In this document: piece after piece, positions 13,537 to 23,900 of the stretch
Layout of the letters: each line of letters starts with the position of its first letter
Position numbering within the stretch: the first letter of the stretch is position 1
DNA from: Camarhynchus parvulus
Taxonomy: Eukaryota; Chordata; Aves; Passeriformes; Thraupidae
NCBI RefSeq assembly: GCF_901933205.1
Contig: NC_044574.1
Span: 6,966,733-7,030,732, forward strand
DNA length: 64,000 nucleotides
Direction of reading: 5' to 3'
The notes under the pieces: generated by a model
What the model saw: only the letters and a program-made list of their open reading frames with translations
Told to the model about the DNA's origin: nothing
Databases searched by the model: none
Program-made: the position numbers and the translations under genes

Positions 13537-14771
13537 CCATGATAAACGTGCCTGTATTTCAGGTCACCTGCTTTCCTCCTTGATTGTCATGGTTTGAACC
13601 CTTGTAGTTTAAATTTATTATCTATGTAATTATGTTGGTATTAATGTTCATTTTATATTAATTCATTGTCTTGATCCTTTATTTGGCTTGGTTTTAATGT
13701 CGTGTTGTCTGGAATGCCACCTCTTGTGTACAGTCCTAGCCCTAGCTAAGTATTTTTAATGTATTTGAGGTTACACATGTATTTTGGATTTCTCAGCAAT
13801 GAGATGTCCTTTTTTTCAGCTCCTCATTTGTGGGTGTGAGGCCAGTATTCCTTTCTAATCTTATTAGGTATGTATTGTTAAATGCTACTGTCTTAGTTCC
13901 ACATCCAATAAAGATGAGGCACTTTTCAGCTAATTCCTGGCAGAGGAACAAATTATGAACTACCTGATTGTGTACCAACAGGGTATGGATGACTGGGCCT
14001 GCAGGTTACCTGTGCTGCATCCACACTGGGGGGCAAATTTCAAAATTCACTGATGTGGACATGGAGCCTAGACTGAGAACAGCTTTGGAAAATCCCTTTA
14101 GCTGCAGTACAGATGTATATAGACATCGATAACTGCAATTAAAGTCCTATATAAATGACTTTTCTAGACTTTTAGGTGTGTTTCCAATTAATGGCACATT
14201 GCTGACTTGCAATTTTTGTATTTTCCATCATTTTCCTGCCTTTATCCCTCATTGACTTTGTTCCAGACACCAGTCCTGCTTTCCTATTGCTTTCATGCTT
14301 GTAGAAGTAGGATTTTAGCTAGAACTTAATAATTCCCTGGCATCTGAGATTTTCCATGATACTTCGTACCTTTGTTTCCAGTGCTGATTTTTTTCCATTT
14401 ACAAGATTTTTCTGTTTGCTGATGCCTTTGCTAGATTGGGCACTGTCACACTGTCACTTCATTTACTTACTAGCTAGTTACTTGCTAGTGAGTAGCATGA
14501 GCATAGGAAAACCCCTGTAAAACTAAAAATTAGCCTGGCATGTAGGTAGCTGAAGATGACTGAGATTATTTGCATCCAAACTATCAACTCATTGGTAAGC
14601 TACAACAAATGCTTCCAGGACCATTTTTGCACAGGGCCTTGGGTATTATTCTTGTTCTTACAATATACTGGTCTTAGAGATTTTGTTTTTCCTGTTCCTA
14701 TTGTAAGTGAAGCACTAAAATCTCATATCCATGTGTAGCATCACCTCTTACATTAAAACGTTTCATATCCA

Positions 14772-15285
14772 GGGCTGCACAAAAAAGGAGTGAGCCCAGC
14801 AGGTCACAGGACGGAGGTGAGTCTCCTCTGTTCTGCTCCCATGAGACCCCACAGGAAATATTCTCTCCACTTCTGGAGTGCCCTGTTTAAGAAATACAAG
14901 GATCTGTTAAAGGGGGTGAAGAGGAGGGCCATGAAAATAGTGAGAGGGTAGGAACAGGTTTCCTGTGAAGACAGGGCTGAGAGCTGGAGCTGTTCAGTCT
15001 GGAGAAGACTCCAGACTCACCTTTTAAAATAAAAAGGGGTTTATAAGAAAAAAAAGAGAAAAACTTTTTACCAGGATCTATAGTGGCAGGACAAGGGTCA
15101 GAGGTTTTATACTGACAGAGAGCAGATTTACACTGGATATAAGGTAGAAGGTAAGACTGGAAGGGTCTTTGAGCATCCTGGTCTAGTTTAAGGTGTCCCT
15201 GCCCATGGCAGAGGGGTTGGGCTGGATTTTTGAAGGTTCTTTCTAACTTTAACCATTCTATGATTCTGCGATTCTCTGTCATTCT
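14772..15285 (+). mobile_element. CR1 LINE, 5'-truncated, internally rearranged
   Basis: This starts in the C-terminal end of the ORF2 reverse-transcriptase frame (the family's GGCTGCA...CCAGCAGGTC block) and runs through a GAGACCCC region, GAGGAGGGCCA, CTGTTCAGTCTGGAGAAGA and GTGGCAGGACAAGGG. It continues into the 3' UTR core CTGCCCATGGCAGAGGGGTTGG. It ends in AACCATTCTATGATTCTGCGATTCT, the typical CR1 tail of imperfect ATTCTRTG repeats. An A-rich stretch at about 15025-15070 interrupts the match. The part of the usual 3' UTR between the GGTAGAAGGTAA block and GAAGGGTCTTTGAGCA is shortened, so internal deletion has occurred. There is no functional coding frame; the 147-codon minus-strand frame across it is antisense noise. 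Confidence 0.93.
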
Positions 15286-18200
15286 TTGAAGAGGTTTACA
15301 GCTTGCCCAATCTTCTGAATGCTTGCTCAATTCCTTTCACTCCTCCATTCAATCCAAACAGTTCATCAGGAATATTTTTGTCATTACTTTGTGGGTTTTT
15401 TTACAATGAATTGTAGATTTTTTTGAAAATTGAACTTCATTGGTAATGTGTAAGTTTAATCAATTAACTTTGTATTGGAGTCCATCTCTGGGGTAGAGAG
15501 TGAGATTGGTAATAGAAGAGTTGCTGTCAAATGAGTCCCATCACCTGTGGTGCATCCAATCAAACCTTGCATGATTTCAGTCACTATTTGAAGTGGACAT
15601 TCTTCCACCAAGACCATGATTATGTAGAGTGGGATTCTTATTTCTCCTGACTGCAGCTCTTCCACATTACATAAATAAGTGTTTATTGGAGCAGAAAATT
15701 GGACAAATGCCTGACATACTTAGTGCAAGTTTCTTAACCATAGCTCTTTTAAATGAAGCAAGGAGAATATATCCTTCTTGGACTTAGAGCTTTCTGAATT
15801 AAATTTCTGGGTTTCCAAAACAACTTCAGTTTCCAATTTACCACTACCCTTTTTTTTCAGGGTATTGCAGTGTCATTTCAAATTCAAAATAAAAGAAAGT
15901 TGGAGACTGCAAAAAGGAGCCGTTGAGTCAGCTGTAAAAGAAACAAGTGTTAAACATAATAGAAGCACACTAAATCCCACTGATTTCTGCATCAAAATTA
16001 TGTCTGTCATAAATGTCTCATGCCACATTGGTTCTTTATGTTCATCAGTAGTTTATTCCTCTGTACCCTAATCTTAAAGAAATAAAGTAACATACACTGT
16101 TTTCAGTTTTGGTTGCAACAGATCAAGAAGGCTGAAGTTGAGCTAGAGATTATCCAGAGGATAGAAAAAATAATGAACAGAGATGTGGTGTGGTTTTAGT
16201 CTTAGTCTTGCTCTAACTGGGTTAATCTAAATATTCATTGTAGACATTGCTAAAATTCATACACAAGTCTTGCATGGTATTTGTCACAGGGCAACAAAGC
16301 ACGAACTATATAATTATATCTTTTCTCGTCTTCCAAACTGGAATAAAAATATGTGCCTTTTTTGTATTCCAAAGAGGCAACATCTTTTATTATTTAATCT
16401 TGATCTCTCTTTTTATAGAATAGTGATATTAGTAGGCATAAGGAAAAGATTTATATAGACATAGATAGCATAAGGAAAACTTCTTAATGCCATTTTCTTG
16501 ACTGCAATTCTCCATCTAAAATAAGAGGTTATAAAACTAGGAAATACAGAGACCTTGAGGGTCAATATAATGACACAATAGGAAGTAACATATACTCAAA
16601 AAATGTACAGTACTATCATGAAAAACATATAAATGAGATTTTTTTTATAGATAGTTGTTATTAATGCATAATATTTAAGGCTAGAAAATAAAAAACCCTC
16701 TTATTAATATGTTTGGTAAGAGCCCTAAAGTTTAGATGGATATTAAAAAATAATAGGAATTTAACAGTTTCTAGGGTTCCTTAATCTTACAATCTCAGAA
16801 AAAGGAACTTGATGTAATCATGGTAACTTTATTCTTGGGTTATTTGTGTTTAAATAATATAGTCCAAAATTCACTTTACATATCTTTAAAAATGTGCAGC
16901 TTTCATATTTCTCCTGATACATATTTTGCAACATTAGACATCAGTGTTTTAAAGAGGCTGTTGTCAAAACAAAGGCAGCATAAAGCTGAAAATATAATCT
17001 AATCAGGAGATATAGTAGAAACATTTCCTGTGAAAAACTTGAGGAAGGGGAGGAAAAGGCAAGGCAATGAAATATTATGTGATCTCCAACAACCAAACAC
17101 AAGAATTGCAAAAAGACTGGTTGCCTGCATCATTGCAGTTTGCAGACATTTCCATTTTGGGCTACAGAAGTGTCTTGAGAAGTTACCATCAGTGATTCTG
17201 GTAAGGAAAATGTAGCACCAGGAGTCTCCAACACGTGTCAAATTTAACACCAATTGGAAAAGGCAGCCAATTTCACAACCTAGATGACATGCTGAAATAT
17301 CTAAGACATACCATTACCATTAGTGGATTAAAACTGCTTCTAATCTGCTTGCAGTTACATTTTTAGCTTTGTTCAATTTTTCTAGTAAGCAAATTTAAAG
17401 TGTTTTAAAACTCTATCTGTTGCTAAAGCTTGTCTTTTTGATCTGGCCCGGAGTAAATTTTCATTCCTCCAAGTGTGGCACTCTCTAAAGCCAGGTTACC
17501 CACACCACAGCTGCATATTCAATACAACATTCAGGAGATAAAGGAAGTTTTCCCACTTCTCTGCAGAGAAACACCAATGTTGGTCATGGCCATTGTCAGT
17601 TTGGAGGAGAAATCTTCCCATGAGTAACAGTCCCTAGCTCCCTCACAGGCTGTGATGTAGAAAACCCTATAACAGTCTGGCACTTGCATGTTGTCTGAAG
17701 AAAAGACATTTGCACAAAAAAAAAGGAGGAAAAGTTATTATAAAATAGTTCTTTTATTTCCCCTATGGGGAAAATCTTCACTGAAGTCTGAATTTTCTTT
17801 GATTTTGTCTATTTCATCCTTTCCTCAGCTAAAAAAATATTTGAGCAAGATCATTAGGCTTAAGGATGGTTTTTTTCAGCATTACTGACTGGATAATAAT
17901 GAAAAGGGTTTCAGGCTGTGCTAGGAATAGAATGAATGGCAGAATCCTTGTATTTTAAGATGGAAAAGACTTCTTAATTCATGTGCTCCATCCTTTTGAT
18001 CAAGAGAGACTCTTTGTAAAGCAAGGTAAAATTCTTGGGTATTATATTGAACTTTCTAGTCCACAATACCTTCAAAAGCTTTTTTCATTATTGAAACTAA
18101 AGAACCAAAGATCTTTTTTTAAGCATTTTCTCCCAAAGGCTTTATTTGGTCAAAAGTAAATGAAACCCTTGGTATCAAAGATAACATTTATGCTACATCA

Positions 18201-19716
18201 ATAAATAAGAGCCAAGATACTTCTGCTACCAAGAAAAATTAGACATTTGTTTATCTACACATTCTTTTTGCTATGTGAGTGTTAAAATACAAAAAAATGC
18301 AAAAAGTTGATGAGTAAAACATTAAAACAAAGCATTTATTTTTTTTAAAAATTGTTTAGTAGAACAGAGGGAAAGGTCTCAAACCTTTGTGCTGTTAAGC
18401 AGATGTGTTCACTTGTGATCTCCTACTTCAAAGATTTTTCCTACAATATTTATTTATATAAATTGCTGAAAGTTTTCTAGCTGCCTTGTACTTAGAGCTA
18501 CTGCAAAATACATTTGTAAACATCATAGGAAAGAGAAGAGGAATAATTTTTGTATTGACTAGTTCCAAAATATGTCATAATGGCTTTAACAGTGCAAGAA
18601 TCTCTGGATTACCTCTGGCAGGAGAAGGAGGTGGAGGAGGGAGGATGATGGGTTTTTTCTCTGTATTAACATCAGTGGTATCATCTGGAGTTCATCAAGC
18701 ACAGGTCTGTTTCTAGTATCAGTATTTTGAAACATGCTCTGTAAATGCTATGAAGTTACTCAATTGGAGCTTTTTCTTTTCTCAGCTCAACCTAATTAAC
18801 TGAATTAAATAGACTGCTAAGACCTTTACAATTCTTTTCCCTACAGCCGCCATATCCATATGACTTGTCTATCCACTGATTCTTTCTTATGGCATCTGTC
18901 AGTATTAACAACAGCATTTCAGATTTCATGAGACAGTACTCTGCAAAGGAATGAGACAATATGTCAGCTGAAAATTGACAAAATATGTTTGCCTCAAAAG
19001 ACACTCTGTTGTTCATATACTTCAGCTCATTCATGAGAAATCCAAGAGAAATTCTGGTGTAAAATATTTTCAGCCAAACTGTAGCCCATTGTGTACAGAA
19101 CAAAAATAAATTTGTGGTGAGACATAGCTAGTATCATAAGTGGGAACCAGGACTATTAAATATTCTTCTAATCACTTTGTCCTGTTACAATGGCTGTGGG
19201 AAAATAGCACAACTAAATGAAGGATTTTTAAGCTTTCTTGAAATAGCACAGATTTCACAGAATGGGTAGGAAGCAGATGCTTTGCAGTGGTAGCCAGGGC
19301 CCCTCCACACTGGTGACACAAAACCATGGATCATTCTAAGGCTGTGATCCTGTCCACATTGCACACATCTGCCCTGAATTCTGATTTAGAGAAAACATTA
19401 AAAACAAAGCAGAATCCTTACTCTCCATCACCCCATGAGGCTCTGAAGCCTTTCCCCCTCCCTTTCCTCTCTATCAATATCAATTTTCCCATCAGTTTCT
19501 TTCAGCACAGGGATCAGGTGGTGTACTGAAGAAGTCTTTTTATCACCTTCTCCAATTAAAAAATTAGGAAACTGCCCCAGAAAACTCTTATTTGTACCTG
19601 CAGATCCTGAAGAACTTCCATTAGCTGATTATAGATTATGCTCAATTTTCTGGCCTTGCACACTAAGAAAGGAACAAATCTTTGGCTGCAGTCATCAATG
19701 TCATTTTCAAGGACTG
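15286..19716. other. Unique AT-rich DNA, one possible ancient CR1
   Basis: No gene can be supported. A possible degenerate CR1 3' end at 17941-18030 is listed separately. A GCATAAGGAAAA unit occurs twice at about 16436-16480, a short direct duplication. The open frames here are all 60-103 codons and lack any recognisable motif. Confidence 0.55.
17941..18030 (-). mobile_element. Possible ancient CR1 3'-end remnant
   Basis: The plus strand reads AGAATCCTTG, then AAGATGGAAAAGACTTC, then TGCTCCATCC. This order matches the reverse complement of a CR1-type 3' UTR (AGAAT...GTTGGAARRGAC...AGTCCATCC). The match is weak and short, without the terminal ATTCTGTG repeats. It could be an old CR1-L-like copy or coincidence. 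Confidence 0.3.
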
Positions 19717-20335
19717 AAATGCACAGAAAAGCTGAGATAGGAAGGGGCCTTTGGAGATCCTCTAGTCCAACCTGCTCAAACAGGGTCAGCTTAAGCAGAT
19801 TGCTTGGGCTCTGTCCAATTTGGTCGTGAATTTCTCCAAGATGGAAACTCCACAACCTCTCTGGACAACATTTTCCAGTGTTCAGCTGCTCTCACAATCC
19901 ACAAAACCCTGAACATTAGTTGAATTATATGGTATTTCTCATACTTCTCTTTGTCCCCATGGCCTTTCTTCCTTTCTGTGTACAGCACTGAAAACTGAAA
20001 AGACTCTGGTTCCACCTTCTTTTCATCATCATCAGGTATTTATACACATTGAAATGATCACCCAGTGAGCCTTCTCTTCTTCCAGCTGAACAAATCCAGC
20101 TCATTCAGCCTCTCTTGAGTGTCTGATGTCCCAATCCCAATGAACTTTTCTTCACCTTTGCTGAACTCACTCCAGTATGCCCATGCCTCCCTTACTGGGG
20201 AGCACAGTGCTTGGACTCTGGACTCCAGATGTGCCTCACCAGTGCTGAGCAGAGAAAAAAGATCACCTTTCTCAACCTGCTGGCAATGATCTTCCTATTG
20301 CAGCTCTTACCAGGGTTTCCTTCTGCAAATCTGCT
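19717..20335 (-). mobile_element. CR1 LINE 3' portion (end of ORF2 and 3' UTR)
   Basis: On the minus strand this begins near 20335 with the end of ORF2 (GGAAGATCATTGCCAGCAGG, then the AGGTGATC block). It continues through the CTCAGCACTGGTGAGGC and TCTGGAGTCC blocks, the GAGAGGCTGAATGAGCTGG block, ATTTCAATGTGTATAAATACCTG and AGAGAGGTTGTGGAGTTTCC. It finishes with GAGCAGGTTGGACTAGAGGATCTCC. The final CTCAGCTTTTCTGTGCATTTC is a diverged version of the CR1 tail. Many substitutions and small insertions place it as an old copy. It abuts the ORF1 remnant listed next with nearly all of ORF2 missing. Confidence 0.92.
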
Positions 20336-20900
20336 TTCCAGATGATTAGTCAGTCATGCTTGAAGCAGTCAGGTGCTCCCCTGGCAGTATCATTGGTGCC
20401 CCTTTGGAGGACCAGCAGGAAATAATAATCCAAGGGCCATTCAAGCCTAGGCAGCCTCTCTACAATGTCCCAGACCTGAAGGCCCAGCAATAAAGCAAAC
20501 ATCTCTGGGCTGCAGGTCTGGTCATCAGATGGGACCTCCATCCCCCTCCCTAAAGCAGGACTTGCCTACTGCTCTCACTTGCTGCTTCCTCCTTGCTCCA
20601 CCCTTGGATGCTTTGTTGGAAAGATCAAGGTCCTGAGGGTCTCCTGGTCCCTCATCTGAAGTTATGGCACTGAATATATTCAGATCTGCAAGCGGACATG
20701 AGTTATCCACCTGATGCCAGAAGCCATCAGCTCAGAGCCTGCAGCATCCTGGGAATCTCCAGTTCCCAGCCTGATGAACACAGATTCCTGTTGGGGGTTC
20801 AGGTTATTCTCCCTGCAGAACCTCTGAGAAGGTCTGATCAACCGCTTCCTGGCTGTCCCTAGTGCTCTGCAGTCTGCTGACCCCCTCCCATCAATTTTTT
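20336..20900 (-). pseudogene. CR1 ORF1 remnant, SGNH esterase-like domain, broken
   Basis: CR1 ORF1 in birds and turtles carries an SGNH-hydrolase-type esterase domain thought to help retrotransposition. Minus-strand translation shows an ADLNIFSAITS block (equivalent to the family's NRFSAL region), then DPQDLDLSNKASKGGARRK, then a block I equivalent reading VGKSCF where a GDS catalytic-serine motif is expected. The frame then shifts to a segment ending in DYYFLLVLQRGTNDTARG, which holds the conserved GTND block III. The Asp of the GDS motif is Lys here, the reading frame is broken at about 20530-20540, and upstream translation has stops, so it cannot work. The 5' limit is uncertain; ORF1 similarity is clear from about 20740 to 20350 and fades toward 20900. 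Confidence 0.85.
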
Positions 20901-23900
20901 TTACTCATCTCCCCCTGCCTCAGCAAGACTGGAGCTTGTGGACTGTCTCTTACATTTTGCTTGGTGTAAAGAGAGTGTGTCACATGTCCACATGTCCAGG
21001 TATGTCCTGCAGAATACAGCTCTGTGACAGTGACAGGATCCCTGGGCTGTAGCAGCATCAGGTCATGTCTTCACTCACAAGAGCAAAATGGTTTTTGAAT
21101 TCATTTTGCCTAACAAACAACACTGTGACTGCATCACCCCAGTCACAAGGAGGCATCCCATGATCTAGTAACAATTGCCAATCCCATTTTTTTTATTTGC
21201 CTTTTCTTCAAACCAGCAGCCTTGACTTCCTGCAAGCTTTCCTCACAGATGTAGCTGTCACCTTCTCTGACCTCAGTTCTGTGGTCTCTCCCTGTTTATA
21301 TAGTCTAGGCACTGTTGAATGTGAACATCTTCTAATATGTTATTTCATATAACTCCCTTACATCCATAATCTCCTTATCACATTTTTAACCTCAAAGGTC
21401 ATCACATGTCTTGTATTTGTAATTTTTATTTCCCTGGGCTCTCAGTTAAATGGGGCTGGGATGAGAATTTCTTCTGTGTTTTTAATTCTGTGAAGCATTT
21501 TAAAATATGGTTTGTGAGAAGGAAAAAAACCAGTATGTGAAATACATCTGGTCTTTATCCTTTACACTTGGATTTCTAGTTTGAATGTAATCTTATATTC
21601 TGCTGATTAGAAAAACCCATGATTTTATTAGTCATTGTAGTGCTGCTAACCTCAAGCACTCAAACACTCTGAGCAAAACCCCAAAATTCCTGCAGTGAAG
21701 CTGAAAGCCATGAAATCTAAAAATATATATACATGAGGACACTTCATTTCCTGGGCTAAAGTCTTTAGGGCATATTGAGGTCAAATTTTGAGACTTTTTG
21801 AGCAAACAGGAAGACTATAAATAAATCTCTTTTAACACAAGTTTATCTCCTTCCTTTTAGGAGCATGGACAATGAAAATCATACTAGTCACAGCAACATA
21901 ATAGAAGCTGGCAATAATGCCATTTTCTTGTTTTTGGGGAGAACAATTTGATAGTTTTTTGTCTGTGTGGGTTTTTTTGTTATTTTTTGGTTTTTTGTCT
22001 GTGTGGGCTTTTTGTCTCTTTTTTCTTTTACTGTTGTGTTTTGTTGGGTTTTTTTCCTTTTTTCCTAGCCAGAATTTACAGTTTATGTTGAACCAGGCTT
22101 TATTAATTTCAAGTGTGATGGACCTTAGGTCATGTTCCAAAGGCGGGGAATAAACCCACAGAAGAAAATTGTTTCAGACAGAAGAAAAATGAAAATAAAT
22201 CATCTCTGTGGCAGTAGAGGGTTTTATCTGTGGAGATGAGGCTCAGCAGTACAGTCATTCAATAGAACAAAAGATAAGACTGATAAGGCTTAACTTCAAT
22301 GACCCTTTTAAGGCTTTACTACTTGGAGAATTTAAAGGGGAAGGAAAAAGGAAAAAGTGGGAAAACCTAACATGAATTAGGAGAGTGTCCTTTTAGAAGG
22401 TAGAAAATTTGGTCTGTATTTTTTTTCCACCATCTCAAGCTCCAGCTAATAATTTGCTAATATAATTGGATGCTCAAGTTACATATTTGGGTGTTTTGGG
22501 CAGTTTTGCTGTCTCAAGTCCAGCTTCCCCGAGCTGCATTGTCTCCCTGAACTTGAATGACATCCAGCCAAGTGGCTGCCACCCAGTCACAGGATGGAAA
22601 TTATTATGAATAGTTTGAGGATGTAAACACATCGAGTGATGGCTGTGGGGCTTCTGTGAGGCCAGTCTCCCTTGAGTTACAGGAAAATCCTTATTTTTAG
22701 AAAGCGGGAGTACATTTGTAGGTGTGCTTCAGCTGCTGTTTTAAACATGCAAGGGCTGTTATACTTTCTCCATACCTAAGTGGGTAATAAAAAATGCAGG
22801 ATCTTCAGCACAAAGGCTCAAACATTTGATGAAAATTCAAATCTGCAGAAATCAACTGGAAGATATGCCAATTCTTCTGGATACCTTGGAACTAACCTGA
22901 GGACACACGTCTTAATTACAATACATAAAATATTTTTGGACATCTTCATTATTCTCAAATGCTACTTTGATTGAATCTATTTCTTAGGAGGTATCCTGCC
23001 CATGCTGCTTCTCTTAAATAACATTCAGCTCAGAGAACCACCATGCATAAAAAAGTAGTGTATTTGAGCTGGAGCCACAAAATGATTTATGAGTTAGAGT
23101 AATGAAGCATCATATATCTAAAATTTTTGGCAAGCCACATTCACAACCCTGCATTAGGTGACTGGAATCGCAGTGTGATGCCAGAGAAGTATTAAACATC
23201 TCAAAATGAGATTCAAAAGAGTGAAGTTTCTGATGTGGGAACCATCTAGAACTGAGCAAAAAAAGGAATGCCTAAGAGCACATCCTAAATCTTTCCTCTT
23301 TTCCAAACCTGCAGAAAAACACTCAGTTAAGGGATACACCTGAACACAGGTATAACCCCATGTCCTTCAAGAGGACAAACAGAATTATTATTTTCTTGTT
23401 TTTTGTCCAAATTACCCCACCATGACTCCTCCCTCACCTCACACTGCAACCCCCAGTACAAGCCTGATCTTTCTCCTTGACCTGGGTATGGAAGAGTCTG
23501 GCTCAAATTCTCCCCCCTCTCTGAGGATGTTTCAAACCAATCCTTCAGCTTCTCTGGAGGCCATCAGCACTCATGAGCCAGTTGCATTCTCCATTCTTCT
23601 GGCTGAAAATGCTCTATTGCTCAAGAATGAGCAAACAAATCATCATGCATTGGAAGAGCAAAAGCAAAAATTAAGCGATTCTTCATCCTAGAACAACACA
23701 GGAAGGGAACATGGTCCAGTTTCAGTCCCAATGTCAAACCCTGCTTCTGCATTTCATTCAGCGCCTGCCTCAAGTAAAATGTATTTACCATTATGAATTC
23801 ACATTGCATTTGCCATATAAACAAAGAATCCATTCAGTTTTCTCTTTTGTTAATTCATTTTCCATATAAGGGAACAGGCACAAGTACAGCAACTTGTAGA

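Larger units (their letters stand above)
9400..14771. other. Unique DNA with one exon-like segment
   Basis: This is mostly AT-rich unique sequence. An A-rich low-complexity tract lies at 11801-11832. A 163-bp acceptor-to-donor segment is at 12151-12313 and is listed separately. From about 12850 to 13990 the plus strand becomes noticeably T-rich with scattered short coding-like pieces on the minus strand, which may be a decayed transcript or retroelement body, but I could not assign a family. A 10-bp-stem perfect hairpin lies at 13510-13536. Confidence 0.5.

Noticed and set aside
13587..13605. TGTCATGGTTTGAACCC resembling the start of some avian retroviral LTRs
   Set aside because: Similarity stops after about 17 bases. 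No polyadenylation-region, primer-binding-site or matching second LTR was seen.
14887..15330. 147-codon minus-strand open frame
   Set aside because: It is antisense to the CR1 element at 14772-15285; the translation is noise from the repeat.
19255..19300. CACAGAATGGGTAGGAAG as another minus-strand CR1 tail
   Set aside because: The following sequence does not continue into any CR1 block.
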